In this document: in pieces, positions 16,734 through 26,392 of the stretch | Layout of the letters: every line of letters begins with the position of its first letter | Position numbering within the stretch: position 1 is the stretch's first letter | Source: Phocaeicola dorei | Lineage (GTDB): Bacteria; Bacteroidota; Bacteroidia; Bacteroidales; Bacteroidaceae | Assembly (NCBI RefSeq): GCF_013009555.1 | Contig: NZ_CP046176.1 | Location: forward strand, 2,325,501 to 2,389,500 | DNA length: 64,000 nucleotides | Reading direction: 5' to 3' | Position numbers and translations under genes: made by a program | Notes under the pieces: model-generated | Database searches by the model: none | The model's input: only the letters and a program-made list of their open reading frames with translations | Told to the model about the DNA's origin: nothing

Positions 16734-18503
16734 TCAGGCTATGCCCGCGCCTTTGGACTTGCGGCTGTTCTGTTCCTGTCCCTGCTTCCGGGCGTTCGCC
16801 ACCACGTTGCGCTGCGAGGCGTCACGCTTGCGGTCCGGATTCTCGTTGTAGAAGTCCAGCCTGCCCTGGTTGAAGTTCGCCTTGACGTACTGCGAGATGG
16901 TCTTGCCGTCGTAGCCCTTGATGCCCTCGACGAGCACCGCCTTGCCGCTCTGGAGGTCGGCACGCTGTTTCCGGTTCAGCTCCACGTCCCATACCTTTGC
17001 CGGTATCTTGAACTCGGCACGCTGCTCGAAGCCGTCCGGCGTGCGTGAGTAGCTCAGGCGTCCCGTCTCCAGATCCGCCTTGATGAAGGAGGAGAACTCC
17101 TCGCCCTTGCGGTTCACCATGTCATTGAGGAAGATGATCTTGCCCTCGCGTAGTTGCTGTTGCTCCTCCGGGGTGACTTTCACACCGCCGATCTCATTCG
17201 GGATGTAGATTTCACGCGCCCCCTCCGGGGAATCGGGATTGTAACGCGAGTAGGCGGGTTTGCCCGTGGCCTCGTCCAGCTTGACATACGAGGAGAACAG
17301 CTCGCCGTCCTTGCGCTCCATCCCCTCCACGAAGATGGCCTTGCCCGCATTGAGATCCTCGATCTGCTTCTGGGTGAGTTCCACGCCACCCAATGAATGG
17401 CGGTTGAAGAGCTTGTCGTTATCAAAGATGTATTCGATGCCCCTGCGCTCGGCATTGACCTGGATGTGGGCGTCGAACTCCTTGCCGCCGTTGGAAATCA
17501 TCCCCTCGATGAAAACCTTCTTGCCTTCTCGCAGGTCGTTCTGTTCCTGCTGTGTCAGCTCCACACCCTTGATTTCCCTCGGGATGAAGACATTCTCCGC
17601 ACGCATGGCCACCACCTCGTTGGTGAGCTTGTCGATGCTGATGAAGGAAGGGATGTACTCGCCGCTACGGTTTTTCAGTTCTACCACACGTCCCATGTTG
17701 CCCGTTTCAAGCAGGTTCTTTTTGTCCTCGTCAGAAAAGATGTGCCCGAAATACGGGCGGTCGAGCTCGGGTTTCTGGCGGATGCCGTGGATACCCAGCA
17801 CGATGGGACCTCCCACGGACTGCTGGAACGAAAGCCGGGCGTCCGTGCGCAAGACGGCGGAACCGAAGTTCATGCTGATGGGCACGAGCTGGTTGGTCTT
17901 GTACCCCTTGAGCATCTGGTCGAGTAATCCACGTTCCATGAGGTACTCGCGGGAGAGGCCGTAGTTCTTCAGCTCTTCCCAGTTGATCATGGATTCGTTG
18001 TAGCGGTACTTGGGCTGCTGCGTGCCGTCACCCTGGGCACCCTGCTGCTGTGTTTCATTTTTCTTTGCCATTTCTTCTTGATTTTGATTGTTCATACTTT
18101 GGTTTTCCTTGTCGCGTGGGACGATCTCGTATTTCTTGAGAAAGTCCTCCACGGCTTTTGTCTGCTTTCCCGCGGCTATGTCTTCGATGGCCTGCCTGAC
18201 CTCCGGGTCTTCCAGCTTATCCTCCTTGACGGAGAAAATACCGAAACGTGTCGGGTCTTTGAGCTGGCTCCAGAAGTTCTTCAGGAAATTCTCGAACATG
18301 CTGGCGTACCGGTCGATTTTAAGGAAAGAGTTCCGGTGTTCCTTGTCCGCCGGGACGGTACTGTACTTCCCGTCCTTGCCGATTTTCGACACCGCCTGTA
18401 AAAGCAGTTCCATCTTGTCGAGGATGAATACGATGTCGCTCATCTGCTCGTTCTCGGCCACTTGCGGTTTCGGAGGTTCGTCACTTTCATTTTTCTTTGC
18501 CAT
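16734..18503 (-). CDS. DUF4099/DUF3945 repeat protein of ICE backbone
   Basis: The protein has 589 residues. The N-terminal 150 residues are charged and helical. A DUF4099-like segment follows (INWEELKNYGLSREYL...LLDQMLKGYKT, about 165-245). Four tandem DUF3945-type repeats come next, of the form GVELTxxQxxDLxxGKxVFVEGM, at about 310, 375, 445 and 520. A basic tail with KRDASQRN ends it. No catalytic motif is visible. It is the first gene of the topB operon and sits behind a good -7 promoter and the shared ACGTGRTGACA motif. The repeats suggest a binding scaffold (inference). Confidence 0.82.
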   Translation of the reverse strand: MAKKNESDEPPKPQVAENEQMSDIVFILDKMELLLQAVSKIGKDGKYSTVPADKEHRNSFLKIDRYASMFENFLKNFWSQLKDPTRFGIFSVKEDKLEDPEVRQAIEDIAAGKQTKAVEDFLKKYEIVPRDKENQSMNNQNQEEMAKKNETQQQGAQGDGTQQPKYRYNESMINWEELKNYGLSREYLMERGLLDQMLKGYKTNQLVPISMNFGSAVLRTDARLSFQQSVGGPIVLGIHGIRQKPELDRPYFGHIFSDEDKKNLLETGNMGRVVELKNRSGEYIPSFISIDKLTNEVVAMRAENVFIPREIKGVELTQQEQNDLREGKKVFIEGMISNGGKEFDAHIQVNAERRGIEYIFDNDKLFNRHSLGGVELTQKQIEDLNAGKAIFVEGMERKDGELFSSYVKLDEATGKPAYSRYNPDSPEGAREIYIPNEIGGVKVTPEEQQQLREGKIIFLNDMVNRKGEEFSSFIKADLETGRLSYSRTPDGFEQRAEFKIPAKVWDVELNRKQRADLQSGKAVLVEGIKGYDGKTISQYVKANFNQGRLDFYNENPDRKRDASQRNVVANARKQGQEQNSRKSKGAGIA

Positions 18504-18543
18504 AACTTTGGTTTTTTAGAGTTGATAACTGAATTTGTCATGG

Positions 18544-18551
18544 CAAATATA
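18544..18551 (-). promoter_or_regulatory. -7 promoter element of the DUF3945-topB operon
   Basis: On the minus strand TATATTTG matches TAnnTTTG within CTATATATTTGCC, 41 bases before the start at 18503. A nearly identical string (CTATATATTCGCC) precedes traE. Confidence 0.55.
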
Positions 18552-18602
18552 TAGCATGAATTTTGATAAATAATTGTTTTGTAATTAGTTGTACTACACA
18601 TT

Positions 18603-18624
18603 TCATCACTTGTCACCACGTTTC
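18603..18624 (-). promoter_or_regulatory. Shared ICE upstream motif, copy 1
   Basis: On the minus strand this reads GAAACGTGGTGACAAGTGAT then GA. It matches the motif copies at 29415 and 42188 (GCAACGTGATGACA core). It lies 73 bases upstream of the -7 element and in the same orientation relative to the gene it precedes. Confidence 0.5.
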
Positions 18625-18945
18625 ACCACAGGGGTGACAATGCGAAAACCCAAACGGACAGAAACGGAAGGTAAACGCAAAAGAACGGATTGCCGAAAGA
18701 CGGGGAAAAGGCCGAACCGAGGCAGGAGGGCGGAAAGAAGGAAAAGCCACCTCCAAAAAAGAAGCCTGTATTATGCAGAGTTGAGAGCGAGCTGCTTTAG
18801 TCCCCGTTTCCTTGTATTCCTTATAGGACAGGCGGCAGAGGGAAAAAGAAATTGCCGGTCGGACTGATGTCCCCATTGGGACGGCTCAAAGAGGTAAAAT
18901 ACCGCCGCCCGATTTTGTTTTGACCTTGTTCTATGCGTCGTAGGT

Positions 18946-19116
18946 CGCTTCGCTTGCTAAGTCCCGGCCTTTTCTCCAACTCGGACGGTGATACCGGAAC
19001 GTTTTTTCGGGTGAAAAATTACCGCAGGGAATTTTTTGCGCGAAAACCGGGGGCCTGAACGTGGAAGGTATCGCCCTCCGAGTTATCTTCTCCGGGGGAC
19101 TTAGTGAGTGAAGCGG
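18946..19116. repeat. Nested-palindrome intergenic element C (diverged)
   Basis: Outer arms pair GCTTCGCTTGCTAAGTCCC (with mismatches) with the GGGACTTAG...GAAGCGG side; inner arms pair AACTCGGA with TCCGAGTT, GATACC with GGTATC, and TTTTTCGGGTGAAAAATT with AATTTTTTGCGCGAAAA around ACCGCAGGG. The plan matches elements A, B, D and E but the bases differ more. The 18625-18945 stretch next to it shows no convincing gene. Confidence 0.6.
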
Positions 19117-19250
19117 CACTAAGGATAGCTGTTTATGGAAGAATATGAACAAGCTCATGGATGGTTATCCTGTTGGAGAAATATGGGACTTTTCCCAATT
19201 TTCTCCAGTACGACATTCGGAGTATCGATAATTTTCACTACTTTTGCGAC

Positions 19251-20507
19251 ATGATTATACCAAGAGACAAATACTTACAAGAACTGAAAAGTGTCATGCA
19301 CAACGGAATGATCAAAATCATTACCGGAGTGCGTCGTTGTGGCAAATCTTATCTTCTGTTTGAATTGTTCAAACAATCGTTACTGGAAAGTGGCGTTGAT
19401 GAAGAACATATTATTCAAGTGGATTTGGAAAACCGGCGCAGCAAACGACTCAGGAACCCGGATGTATTGTTGGATTACATTGACAACCACATGACAGACA
19501 ATGGAATGTATTACATACTATTGGATGAAATTCAAATGGTTTCAGAGTTTGAAGATGTGCTTAACAGCTATCTGAAAATAAAAAATGCGGATGTATACGT
19601 GACCGGCAGCAACAGCCGTATGTTATCCAGCGATGTGATCACCGAATTCCGCGGTCGCGGGTATGAAATCAGAGTTCACCCTCTTAGTTTTTCTGAATTC
19701 CTTGAGGCCGGACAGTACGATAGCGAACTCTCCGCGTTACAAGATTTCATGATTTATGGCGGCATGCCGCAGGTCGTATCCTTTTCAAGCAAGGAGGAAA
19801 AGGAAAAGTATCTGAAATCATTATTCAAGGGCACGTATATCCGTGACATTAAAGATCGTTACGGTATTAGAAATGATGATGATTTAAGTGAGCTTATAGA
19901 CATCATCGCTTCTAATATAGGATGCCTTACCAATCCGACAAATCTTGAAAATACATTCAAATCGGTAAAAGGTCATAGTATTTCAGATACAACCATACAG
20001 AATTATCTCGGTATGTTACAAGATGCGTTTATGTTGGAAAAGGCCATCCGGTACGATATCAAGGGAAAGCATTACATCAATACACCGTCAAAATATTATT
20101 TTGAAGATGTCGGATTGCGTAATGCACGTTTGAATTACAGGCAGATTGACGGTGGACACCTTATGGAGAACATCATCTATAACGAGCTTCGAATCAGAGG
20201 GTATTCTGTCGATGTCGGACAAGTGGAGGTGCGGCAAATGAATAATGAGGGAAAGAAAATACGAAAGTTGTTGGAAGTGGACTTTATCTGTAACAGGGGT
20301 AATAAGCGTATTTATATCCAATCCGCACTTGATATGCCTACCCAAGAGAAAATCGCTCAAGAGACCAATTCTCTCTGTCATATCAAAGATGGATTTCCTA
20401 AAATCGTTATTGTGGGAGGGTTGACGCCATCTTATGTGAATGAAGATGGTATATCAATAATCAATGTGATTGACTTCCTCAAAGATAAGGAGGGCATGTT
20501 ATTGTAA
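19251..20507 (+). CDS. AAA ATPase with DUF4143 domain
   Basis: The protein has 418 residues from MIIPRDKYL; the 30 upstream in-frame codons look non-coding. A P-loop GVRRCGKS at residues 26-33 and a Walker B YYILLDEIQ at about 87 define the AAA_14 fold, followed by a DUF4143 C-terminal region ending in a nuclease-like fold with EVDFICNRG. Such single-gene ATPases are frequent in Bacteroides and on mobile elements and their role is unsettled. It is the only plus-strand gene in this stretch and appears to be a passenger. Confidence 0.85.
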   Translation: MIIPRDKYLQELKSVMHNGMIKIITGVRRCGKSYLLFELFKQSLLESGVDEEHIIQVDLENRRSKRLRNPDVLLDYIDNHMTDNGMYYILLDEIQMVSEFEDVLNSYLKIKNADVYVTGSNSRMLSSDVITEFRGRGYEIRVHPLSFSEFLEAGQYDSELSALQDFMIYGGMPQVVSFSSKEEKEKYLKSLFKGTYIRDIKDRYGIRNDDDLSELIDIIASNIGCLTNPTNLENTFKSVKGHSISDTTIQNYLGMLQDAFMLEKAIRYDIKGKHYINTPSKYYFEDVGLRNARLNYRQIDGGHLMENIIYNELRIRGYSVDVGQVEVRQMNNEGKKIRKLLEVDFICNRGNKRIYIQSALDMPTQEKIAQETNSLCHIKDGFPKIVIVGGLTPSYVNEDGISIINVIDFLKDKEGMLL

Positions 20508-20726
20508 GTTCCCTGTGGCTTAACTCTCAAATCGGCAGGGCAAAACTTGTCATTGGAAATTGTCGTTCCTAAATTTACCATATAAGGATTTAAAGTTCGA
20601 ATTTTACGGAAAATTCTCAAAATATGCGATTTAATTCCCTATATACGGATTTTAGCGTTCCGACTCTGCTGACTACAGTCAGCGACAAAATAATGAGTGA
20701 AAAAAGTGTGTATGATACAACCTGAT

Positions 20727-21020
20727 TCAGGTATGTATGCTCCAACCGTGAAACGGTCCTCCAATCATTACGGCCAATGACTGGTCAGGATTGCCATGAT
20801 AGAGCAACCCTCCGACAATACCTCTTGTTCCATCTTGTTCCACTTCCGCGAAACCGAATGAATATGGTGCGAAATCGGTATATAATTCTATTTCATACCT
20901 GCCGTTGGAGTTGGTTTCCCATTGTTTGAGGCGTTCGATACATTTGTTCAACGTTTCGTCACCGATGCTCTCCGCATACCTGACGGTCTTTTCGTAATGT
21001 TCCTGACATTTGATTCTCAT
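20727..21020 (-). CDS. DUF4120-type small protein
   Basis: The protein has 97 residues: MRIKCQEHYEKTVRYAESIGDETL, then a beta-rich half with GIVGGLLYHGNPDQSLAVMIGG. It resembles the DUF4120 proteins of Bacteroides ICEs. It is the last gene in a run of five minus-strand accessory genes from 22643. Function is unknown. The 219 bases after the ATPase gene (20508-20726) hold only a short GCTGAC/GTCAGC stem near 20666. Confidence 0.65.
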   Translation of the reverse strand: MRIKCQEHYEKTVRYAESIGDETLNKCIERLKQWETNSNGRYEIELYTDFAPYSFGFAEVEQDGTRGIVGGLLYHGNPDQSLAVMIGGPFHGWSIHT

Positions 21021-21039
21021 TTCCGTATGTTTTTTAAGT

Positions 21040-21528
21040 TTATAATAAATCTTCGTATATCCTGAAACAGAGGCATCCGGCTATGGTAAAATCCTCCTGA
21101 CCCTTGTCAGCCAGTGATTTCAAATCTTCCAGGCTGTCGCAGTAGAAGAATATCCCATCGTCCTTTTCCGTGTCGGAATCCATAGCCAGTGCAATCCGCA
21201 TTTCCTCCGTCTCCAATGTGTCGCTCCATCGGATGATGCAATCCGCGTAATGAGGTTCACGCCCTTGTTCGCTGTAGAATTTCAAGTAGTGACCGCCTAT
21301 TTCCTTCTTGACTTCATCCGGCTTTTTCCAAGCACTGTCGTCTACAACCTCAAACCCGAGTCCCTCCACTAATAGGCACGTTCCCTTGTCATATACCATC
21401 ATGGTGCGCTTTCCCATGTGCTTCTCCCGTATCTCCGCCCAATTCGGCAGATCCCAACGCTCCACGGTCCAAATCCCGCGATAATCTTTCGGGATGGAAT
21501 TGTATTCGCTTAATGTTATCTTTCTCAT
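21040..21528 (-). CDS. Conserved ICE accessory protein, 162 residues
   Basis: The start at MRKITLSEYNSIP (21528) is chosen over the earlier in-frame ATG at 21576, which lies inside the upstream gene. The protein is acidic and soluble with WTVERWDLPNWAEIREKHMGKRTM and a pair of beta strands around GTCLLVEGLGFEVVDD. I do not recognise a family. It lies between the 84- and 97-residue genes in the same accessory operon. Confidence 0.6.
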   Translation of the reverse strand: MRKITLSEYNSIPKDYRGIWTVERWDLPNWAEIREKHMGKRTMMVYDKGTCLLVEGLGFEVVDDSAWKKPDEVKKEIGGHYLKFYSEQGREPHYADCIIRWSDTLETEEMRIALAMDSDTEKDDGIFFYCDSLEDLKSLADKGQEDFTIAGCLCFRIYEDLL

Positions 21529-21539
21529 TTCAAGCTGAT

Positions 21540-21794
21540 TTATGATGTTATAAAAGTTACCTTGTACGTTTTGCACGGTTTCCCGAATGCCGGACGCGGG
21601 TTGAATTCACTGCATGATTCCCAGTCCACGCTCATCGTGTAGCCGTCCGGGAAATTCTCGCCGGTGAACCGGCTTATCATCTCCAGATCCTCATTCGTCA
21701 AAAATAATTCTTCCTCTATGCCGTACTCCAATGCGAAAATCGCCCATTCGGGAATATTGTCCCAAGCGAGCGTCTGTCTGCCACTTTCAATCAT
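21540..21794 (-). CDS. Conserved small ICE accessory protein, 84 residues
   Basis: The start MIESGRQTLAWDN at 21794 is preferred because it follows the previous stop by 11 bases. The protein contains IPEWAIFALEYGIEEELFLTNEDLEMI and a Pro-rich tail with FNPRPAFGKPCKTYKVTF. It is acidic and soluble. The family is not identified with confidence; it is part of the five-gene accessory run. Confidence 0.6.
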   Translation of the reverse strand: MIESGRQTLAWDNIPEWAIFALEYGIEEELFLTNEDLEMISRFTGENFPDGYTMSVDWESCSEFNPRPAFGKPCKTYKVTFITS

Positions 21795-21805
21795 AATGCC
21801 GATGT

Positions 21806-22072
21806 TTACTGCGGTAATACCATAAGTTTGTTGATGATACTGTCCAATTCCGTTTCCCATTTGTCCGTACCGTCCATGACCGACGGATAGGTCAGCTGTT
21901 GCCACTGCCGGTAATCGAACAGTTTCATCCGCAACGGGTAATAGTCGAACAGTTTCCGGTTGCCAAGGAATACTCTCAGGTGGTTGGTTCCCACTTCCAT
22001 CAGTTTCAGACCATAATTGTCAAGAATCTCATGGAACCTTTTCATAGGTGTGAAGTTGCTTCTCTTTTTCAT
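21806..22072 (-). CDS. Small hypothetical protein, 88 residues
   Basis: A basic N-terminus (MKKRSNFTPMKRFHEILD) is followed by NHLRVFLGNRKLFDYYPLRMKLFDY. No domain is recognised. Spacing of 11 bases to the next gene and 37 from the previous one puts it in the accessory operon. Confidence 0.6.
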   Translation of the reverse strand: MKKRSNFTPMKRFHEILDNYGLKLMEVGTNHLRVFLGNRKLFDYYPLRMKLFDYRQWQQLTYPSVMDGTDKWETELDSIINKLMVLPQ

Positions 22073-22109
22073 GTCCTTTATGTTTTTATTGTTTGAATCC
22101 TATTATATT

Positions 22110-22643
22110 TCAGCAGCACATTTTGTACAGGGCATCATCGGTCAGTGTGCATAATTCCTCGTCAGTGCAGTAACCGTCAATCTCTTCATTCGCTTCCATT
22201 GCCTCATAAATGCCGTTACGCATATCGTTCACCAACTCGTCACGCAGTCTTTCCACAGATACCCTGAATGTGCCATTGCCGGCCTGGATTTCCCTGACCG
22301 GGTACGCCACTCCTTTCCAGTAGGTCTTTTCTATACCTATTTCATCGGTACGTCCCTCCATACGATTCAGATATTCCTTTATGATGTCCCCATGACAAGG
22401 ATTCGGCTTGCAGAAACATCCCAGCGTCTTGCCCTGCAATTCTTCAATCCGTCCGCGGAACTCTTCATCCGTACTTAAACGATGGTAAAAATACTTTCTG
22501 TAACTCTCCAGCGTACTGCCTCTTGCCATTGTCGCTTCCAGCCTGAACGGGTTTCCGAAATAACCGTCTTTCCCATGTCCCGCTCTTCCTATGTAAACGT
22601 CACAGGATTCCTTGCGGATATTGACTACTCTTGTCTTGCTCAT
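22110..22643 (-). CDS. DUF4326 domain protein
   Basis: The protein has 177 residues. The N-terminal half has YIGRAGHGKDGYFGNPF and LGCFCKPNPCHGDII, the DUF4326 signature, with Cys/His positions that could bind a metal or act catalytically. The C-terminal 70 residues form an acidic helical extension. DUF4326 genes occur on many phages and mobile elements; the role is not established. It is the first gene of the accessory run, with element D ending 46 bases upstream of its start. Confidence 0.75.
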   Translation of the reverse strand: MSKTRVVNIRKESCDVYIGRAGHGKDGYFGNPFRLEATMARGSTLESYRKYFYHRLSTDEEFRGRIEELQGKTLGCFCKPNPCHGDIIKEYLNRMEGRTDEIGIEKTYWKGVAYPVREIQAGNGTFRVSVERLRDELVNDMRNGIYEAMEANEEIDGYCTDEELCTLTDDALYKMCC

Positions 22644-22689
22644 AACTTGTTTTTTAGTCGTTAAACATTTCTGACCGGCAAGCCGGTAT

Positions 22690-22847
22690 TTTATTTCTTG
22701 CCTGCCTCACCGTTCCGTGCCGGATTGTGCAAGGCTTTTCGGGAAAATACCGCAAGCGGAGCGCGGAAGATTTTCCCGAAAACCCGCAAGGGCCCGGCCT
22801 TGCTCAATCCAAAAGGCACGGGACGACCTTTGCAGGCTGAAATAAAA
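22690..22847 (-). repeat. Nested-palindrome intergenic element D
   Basis: This is the most regular copy. Arms from outside in: TTTATTTC/GCCTGC with GCAGGC/GAAATAAA, GTGCC with GGCAC, GGATTG with CAATCC, GCAAGGC with GCCTTGC, and TTTTCGGGAAAAT with ATTTTCCCGAAAA. The loop holds ACCGCAAGCG...GCGGAAG. Several arms differ from element E but keep pairing, as expected of a selected structure. Confidence 0.75.
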
Positions 22848-22864
22848 AAGCGGCCTTTCAATTG

Positions 22865-23903
22865 CTATTCATTTTCCTTGTCGTTTTCTTCCTGCGGAAT
22901 CAGGTGTTTCAGATCAGGGTCATTGGATATCCTTTCCTTTTCATCCTCTATTATCCGAACCACGTCCTCCTTGATTCGGGAATAGTTCCGGTCTATCTGC
23001 TGTTGCATGATGTCGTTACCGTCGGCATCCTTAAACTCATTGATAATCGGTATTTTCTTGTAGGCTTTGGTTTCCGCCGCCACCTTTTCGCTATCGACAA
23101 TGATACGGGCATGGAAAATCTTCTGGTCTATCTCTTCCCCGAAGTTGTCCGCCACGCTTCCCACGAACGTACCCTGCGAGAGGTTGGCGATTTTCGATGC
23201 AGGAATGAGGGAGTCCATCTGCGTGTTGATGGAGGTGGAAGTGTCCTGCCTGTTGATGGAGAGGGACTGCCGCTGCTGGAGTATCTTTCCGAAGCGTTCC
23301 GAAAGGTTCTTGGCCGTTTCACCCACGACCTGACCTGAGAAAATATTGCCGACTGTATTTTGGATTACCTTCGCCTCTTTTTCACCGTAGTCACGTGTCA
23401 GTTGCGAGAAGTCCTGAAAACCGAGGCAGACCGCCACCTTGTTGCTTCGGGCGGTGGCAATGAGGTTGTCGATACCGCGAAAATAAATCGTGGGAAGCTC
23501 GTCTATGATGATGGAAGATTTGAGCTGCCCCTTTTTATTTACCAACTTAACGATACGACTGTTGTACAGTCCGAGGGCGGCGGAATAGATGTTCTGTCTG
23601 TCTGGATTGTTGCCGACACACAAGATTTTGGGATGTTCGGGATTGTTCAGATCCAATGTAAAATCATCGCCTGTCATCACCCAGTAAAGTTGCGGGGAAA
23701 TCATCCTCGAAAGCGGGATTTTTGCCGATGCTATCTGGCCTTGGAGCTGATCTTGGGCTCCGGATTGCCATGCATCCATAAAGGGGGAAAGATAGTTTTC
23801 CAAGGACGGGTATGAGGCCAGAATGGTGAAAATATCGGCATAAGGTTTGTTCAGAAATTCTATCGCGTGAGGGAACGTACAGTATTTGCCGTCCTGATAG
23901 ATG
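22865..23903 (-). CDS. mobC: MobC coupling protein, 3' exon
   Basis: This is the C-terminal half of the VirD4/TraG-type coupling protein split by a group II intron. It resumes in mid-codon and reads IYQDGKYCTFPHAIEFLNK. The Walker B region is IIIDELPTIYF, followed by the VCLGFQDFSQL motif of type IV coupling proteins and an acidic tail. Joined to the 5' exon at 26393 it gives 2028 bases, exactly 676 codons, and restores the Arg codon as CG plus C. Element D and the accessory genes follow downstream. Confidence 0.85.
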
Positions 23904-23964
23904 GTAGGCTCGGCACTCGGCGCCTTGCCGCATTTCTGCGGTAGGTTTCCGAGAGCCTGCCCCC

Positions 23965-23998
23965 GAACCGTGCTTACATGTCTCCATGTACACGGCTC
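23965..23998 (-). ncRNA. Group II intron domain V
   Basis: On the minus strand this 34-base hairpin starts GAGCCGTGTACATG, has a GAGA-type turn, and closes with CATGTAAGCACGGTTC. That is the size and GAGCCG...CGGTTC frame of the catalytic domain V. It lies 61 bases before the proposed 3' splice site. Confidence 0.85.
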
Positions 23999-24020
23999 TC
24001 CGTTATAATTCAACTTAGTG

Positions 24021-25838
24021 TTATACATTGCCATGTATTTTAGCATTACATTCTGGACAGACTGCCAATGTTTTACGGTGCATTTTGAGCATGATGCGTT
24101 CCCATTCGTTCTTGCCTGTCAAGTCTTTCAAGGCACGAACATGGTGCATCACCGTTTTGCCATGCGCTCCGCATACCTCGCACTGTTCCGCCTTTAGTCT
24201 CTCAACAAGACTTGAGGCTGGCAGAAAATTGGTGTTTGGCATTATGTCGCATTTAGCATCACATTGAGCGTCTTTTCTCTTGAAACCCTCATTATAGAAC
24301 ACACGGCATTTGCATTGCCCTTTTGCATCCGTGTAACTGATTACAAAGTCTTTGTCTTTCGAGTATTTCTTTTTAATCTTCCGTACACTGCTGCTTTGCT
24401 TTTTGGCGATGCTTTTGTACATACTGTATTCCATAATATAACCGAACCTTTTGCAAAGAGTAGATACATTGTTCGCTATCGAGTAATAATTGTAGAATCC
24501 TCTTATCTCCTTATTGAATTGGGCTACAATATCCTCCGGTTTGCGGTTCATCATATAACTGCGTGCCTTTGGCTTCCAATCCTCCTTGCCATTGGTTTGT
24601 ATAACCCTCATGGCTTTGTAGTCAATCAACTTGTTCTTGACCACCTCTCTCGGGAGTAGAAGTACAACCTTGCGGTTGAACATTCTTTTGAGCACTCCAT
24701 TCTTATCTCTCTTGGTGGCTTTGGAGTTGCGTACGGTTATTTCATATCCCAGAAATTTAGCTTTTTCTTGTGCTTGGGTTATAAGCGTTTTCTCTGCCGA
24801 CAGTTCAAGTTTTAGCTTATCTTTCATGAATTGTGTGATATTCGCTTTGATTTGCCCACATTCTTCATGGCTGCCGACAACCCCAATCAAGAAATCGTCT
24901 GCGTATCTGACATATTTCAACCGTCTGTACTCTTCATCCATTTCCATGACACAAGGCATTTGTTGCATCTGTCGGTAATACCCTTTGATTTTATCAATAA
25001 GGTCTTTCCGTACCTTTGTATCGGTTTCGGATTTCAGTTTCTTTTCCAGCTTGTTCTTACGGTCTTTAATCCGACGGTAATCCTTATCCAATCTTCTGCT
25101 TGCGCCTTTATTGAAAGATTGGGCGTATACCTCCATGTACTTGTCGAACTTGTCAAGGTAAATATTAGCCAGTATGGGACTAATGATGCCGCCTTGCGGA
25201 GTTCCACTGTACGTGTGTCTGTATTTCCAATTTTCAATATACCCAGCGTTCAGAAATTTACGGATGAGCCTTATGAACCTCCCGTCCGCTATGCGTTCTT
25301 CGAGTATGCCAATCAGAACGTTATGGTCTATGTTGTCGAAGAAGCCTTTTATGTCCCCCTCTATAAACCATTTTGTTCCGAGAAACGTATCTTGAATTTG
25401 GGTTAATGCAGTCTGGCAACTCCTACGTGGTCTGAATCCATGTGAGGTATTTTCAAAACTTCCCTCGTATATGGCTTCCAGTATCATGTGTACCACTTCC
25501 TGCACCAACTTGTCTTCAAAAGACGGGATGCCCAACGGGCGTTTCTTTCCGTTCTTCTTAGGGATATAGACCCTTTTGGCTGGGTTGGGTTTGTAACTTT
25601 CGTCTCTAAGCTTGGAGATTAGATTTTCTATTCTCTGAATACTCATTTCGTCAACTGTCTTGCCGTCTGTCCCAGCGGTCATATTGCCCTGTTTGGCATA
25701 GATTCGCTGGTAGGCGGTATAGAACATCTGTTCATTGAATAGAATACGATACAACCGTTCGAACTTATAGCCCGATACATTGCTGTGTTTCACTAAGTTG
25801 TTCAATACATTCTTTGGATTTCTCATAATGTCTCTCAC
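24021..25838 (-). CDS. ltrA: Group II intron reverse transcriptase/maturase with HNH endonuclease
   Basis: The protein has 605 residues. Reverse transcriptase blocks include RPLGIPSFEDKLVQE, the GFRPRRSC motif, SGTPQGGIISPILANIYL and the catalytic YADD in LKYVRYADDFLIG. A maturase (X) domain follows around the FYNYYSIANN segment. The C-terminus is an HNH domain with CEVCG, a tandem His pair and CPECNAKIH. No frameshift or stop is seen, so splicing, reverse transcription and target cleavage functions look intact. Its frame ends in the intron; mobC 3' codons run in an overlapping open frame only by chance. Confidence 0.93.
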   Translation of the reverse strand: MRDIMRNPKNVLNNLVKHSNVSGYKFERLYRILFNEQMFYTAYQRIYAKQGNMTAGTDGKTVDEMSIQRIENLISKLRDESYKPNPAKRVYIPKKNGKKRPLGIPSFEDKLVQEVVHMILEAIYEGSFENTSHGFRPRRSCQTALTQIQDTFLGTKWFIEGDIKGFFDNIDHNVLIGILEERIADGRFIRLIRKFLNAGYIENWKYRHTYSGTPQGGIISPILANIYLDKFDKYMEVYAQSFNKGASRRLDKDYRRIKDRKNKLEKKLKSETDTKVRKDLIDKIKGYYRQMQQMPCVMEMDEEYRRLKYVRYADDFLIGVVGSHEECGQIKANITQFMKDKLKLELSAEKTLITQAQEKAKFLGYEITVRNSKATKRDKNGVLKRMFNRKVVLLLPREVVKNKLIDYKAMRVIQTNGKEDWKPKARSYMMNRKPEDIVAQFNKEIRGFYNYYSIANNVSTLCKRFGYIMEYSMYKSIAKKQSSSVRKIKKKYSKDKDFVISYTDAKGQCKCRVFYNEGFKRKDAQCDAKCDIMPNTNFLPASSLVERLKAEQCEVCGAHGKTVMHHVRALKDLTGKNEWERIMLKMHRKTLAVCPECNAKIHGNV

Positions 25839-26392
25839 ATTTTCCTTTGATTATATTGATTATATAACTGCTTCCCTTCGCCATGTGCAGGGCATTACCC
25901 TGCTCGGACTACTACGGAAGCTCCGTTGCCATGCCGAATATTCAAGAACGACTTCTATAGCCTTTCGGCGTTTCGGTTTAGGCAATCCCCATTTAGCGGG
26001 TGTAATAACAAGCATGACAGACTGTCGGATGCAACGTTCGTCCGTTAATCTGCTTATTGCAGACGTGTCGCAGTCAGTTCTTTGCCCCATACAACCTAAA
26101 CACTTGCTGGGGTACATGCGATATGGCGTTGGTAACTGCCTTCCGCCACAGCCCTGGTATGTGCCACTGGATTGTTGTTCAACCAGTTCAGGCTTCATCC
26201 TCATGTCCGTCTTTCTGTCTTGCCATTCAGTCGCAGCGTGGCAGTTGGCTGACTTATGGCTTCTCCGACATGCTACACTCCCCCTCGGGTTTCCCTCTGG
26301 GATAAGTCGGATGACAGTAGGTCTTATTTTCATAGAACTCTAACCTAATCTATTGCTAAATAGATATTTATTACACTGCCTTATGGGCGCAC

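Larger units (their letters stand above)
23904..26392 (-). mobile_element. Group II intron with intron-encoded protein
   Basis: The intron is 2489 bases. Its 5' end begins GTGCG (the group II consensus is GTGYG), directly after the mobC codon start CG. The 3' end is CCTAC, fitting the AY ending. A 34-base domain V is present at 23965-23998, followed by a domain VI-like hairpin. The 554 bases at 25839-26392 would form the 5' structural domains. The reverse transcriptase ORF lies in the domain IV position. It interrupts mobC in its coding orientation, so splicing would allow the host gene to function. Confidence 0.88.

Noticed and set aside
18589-18876. Opposing 92- and 87-codon frames in the gap before the ATPase gene
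   Set aside because: Both are Arg/Ser-rich with no domain and overlap each other; this stretch looks non-coding and regulatory.
22865-24046. A single protein starting at 24046 and running into mobC
   Set aside because: The first part is translated intron domain V/VI sequence; the real exon begins at 23903.
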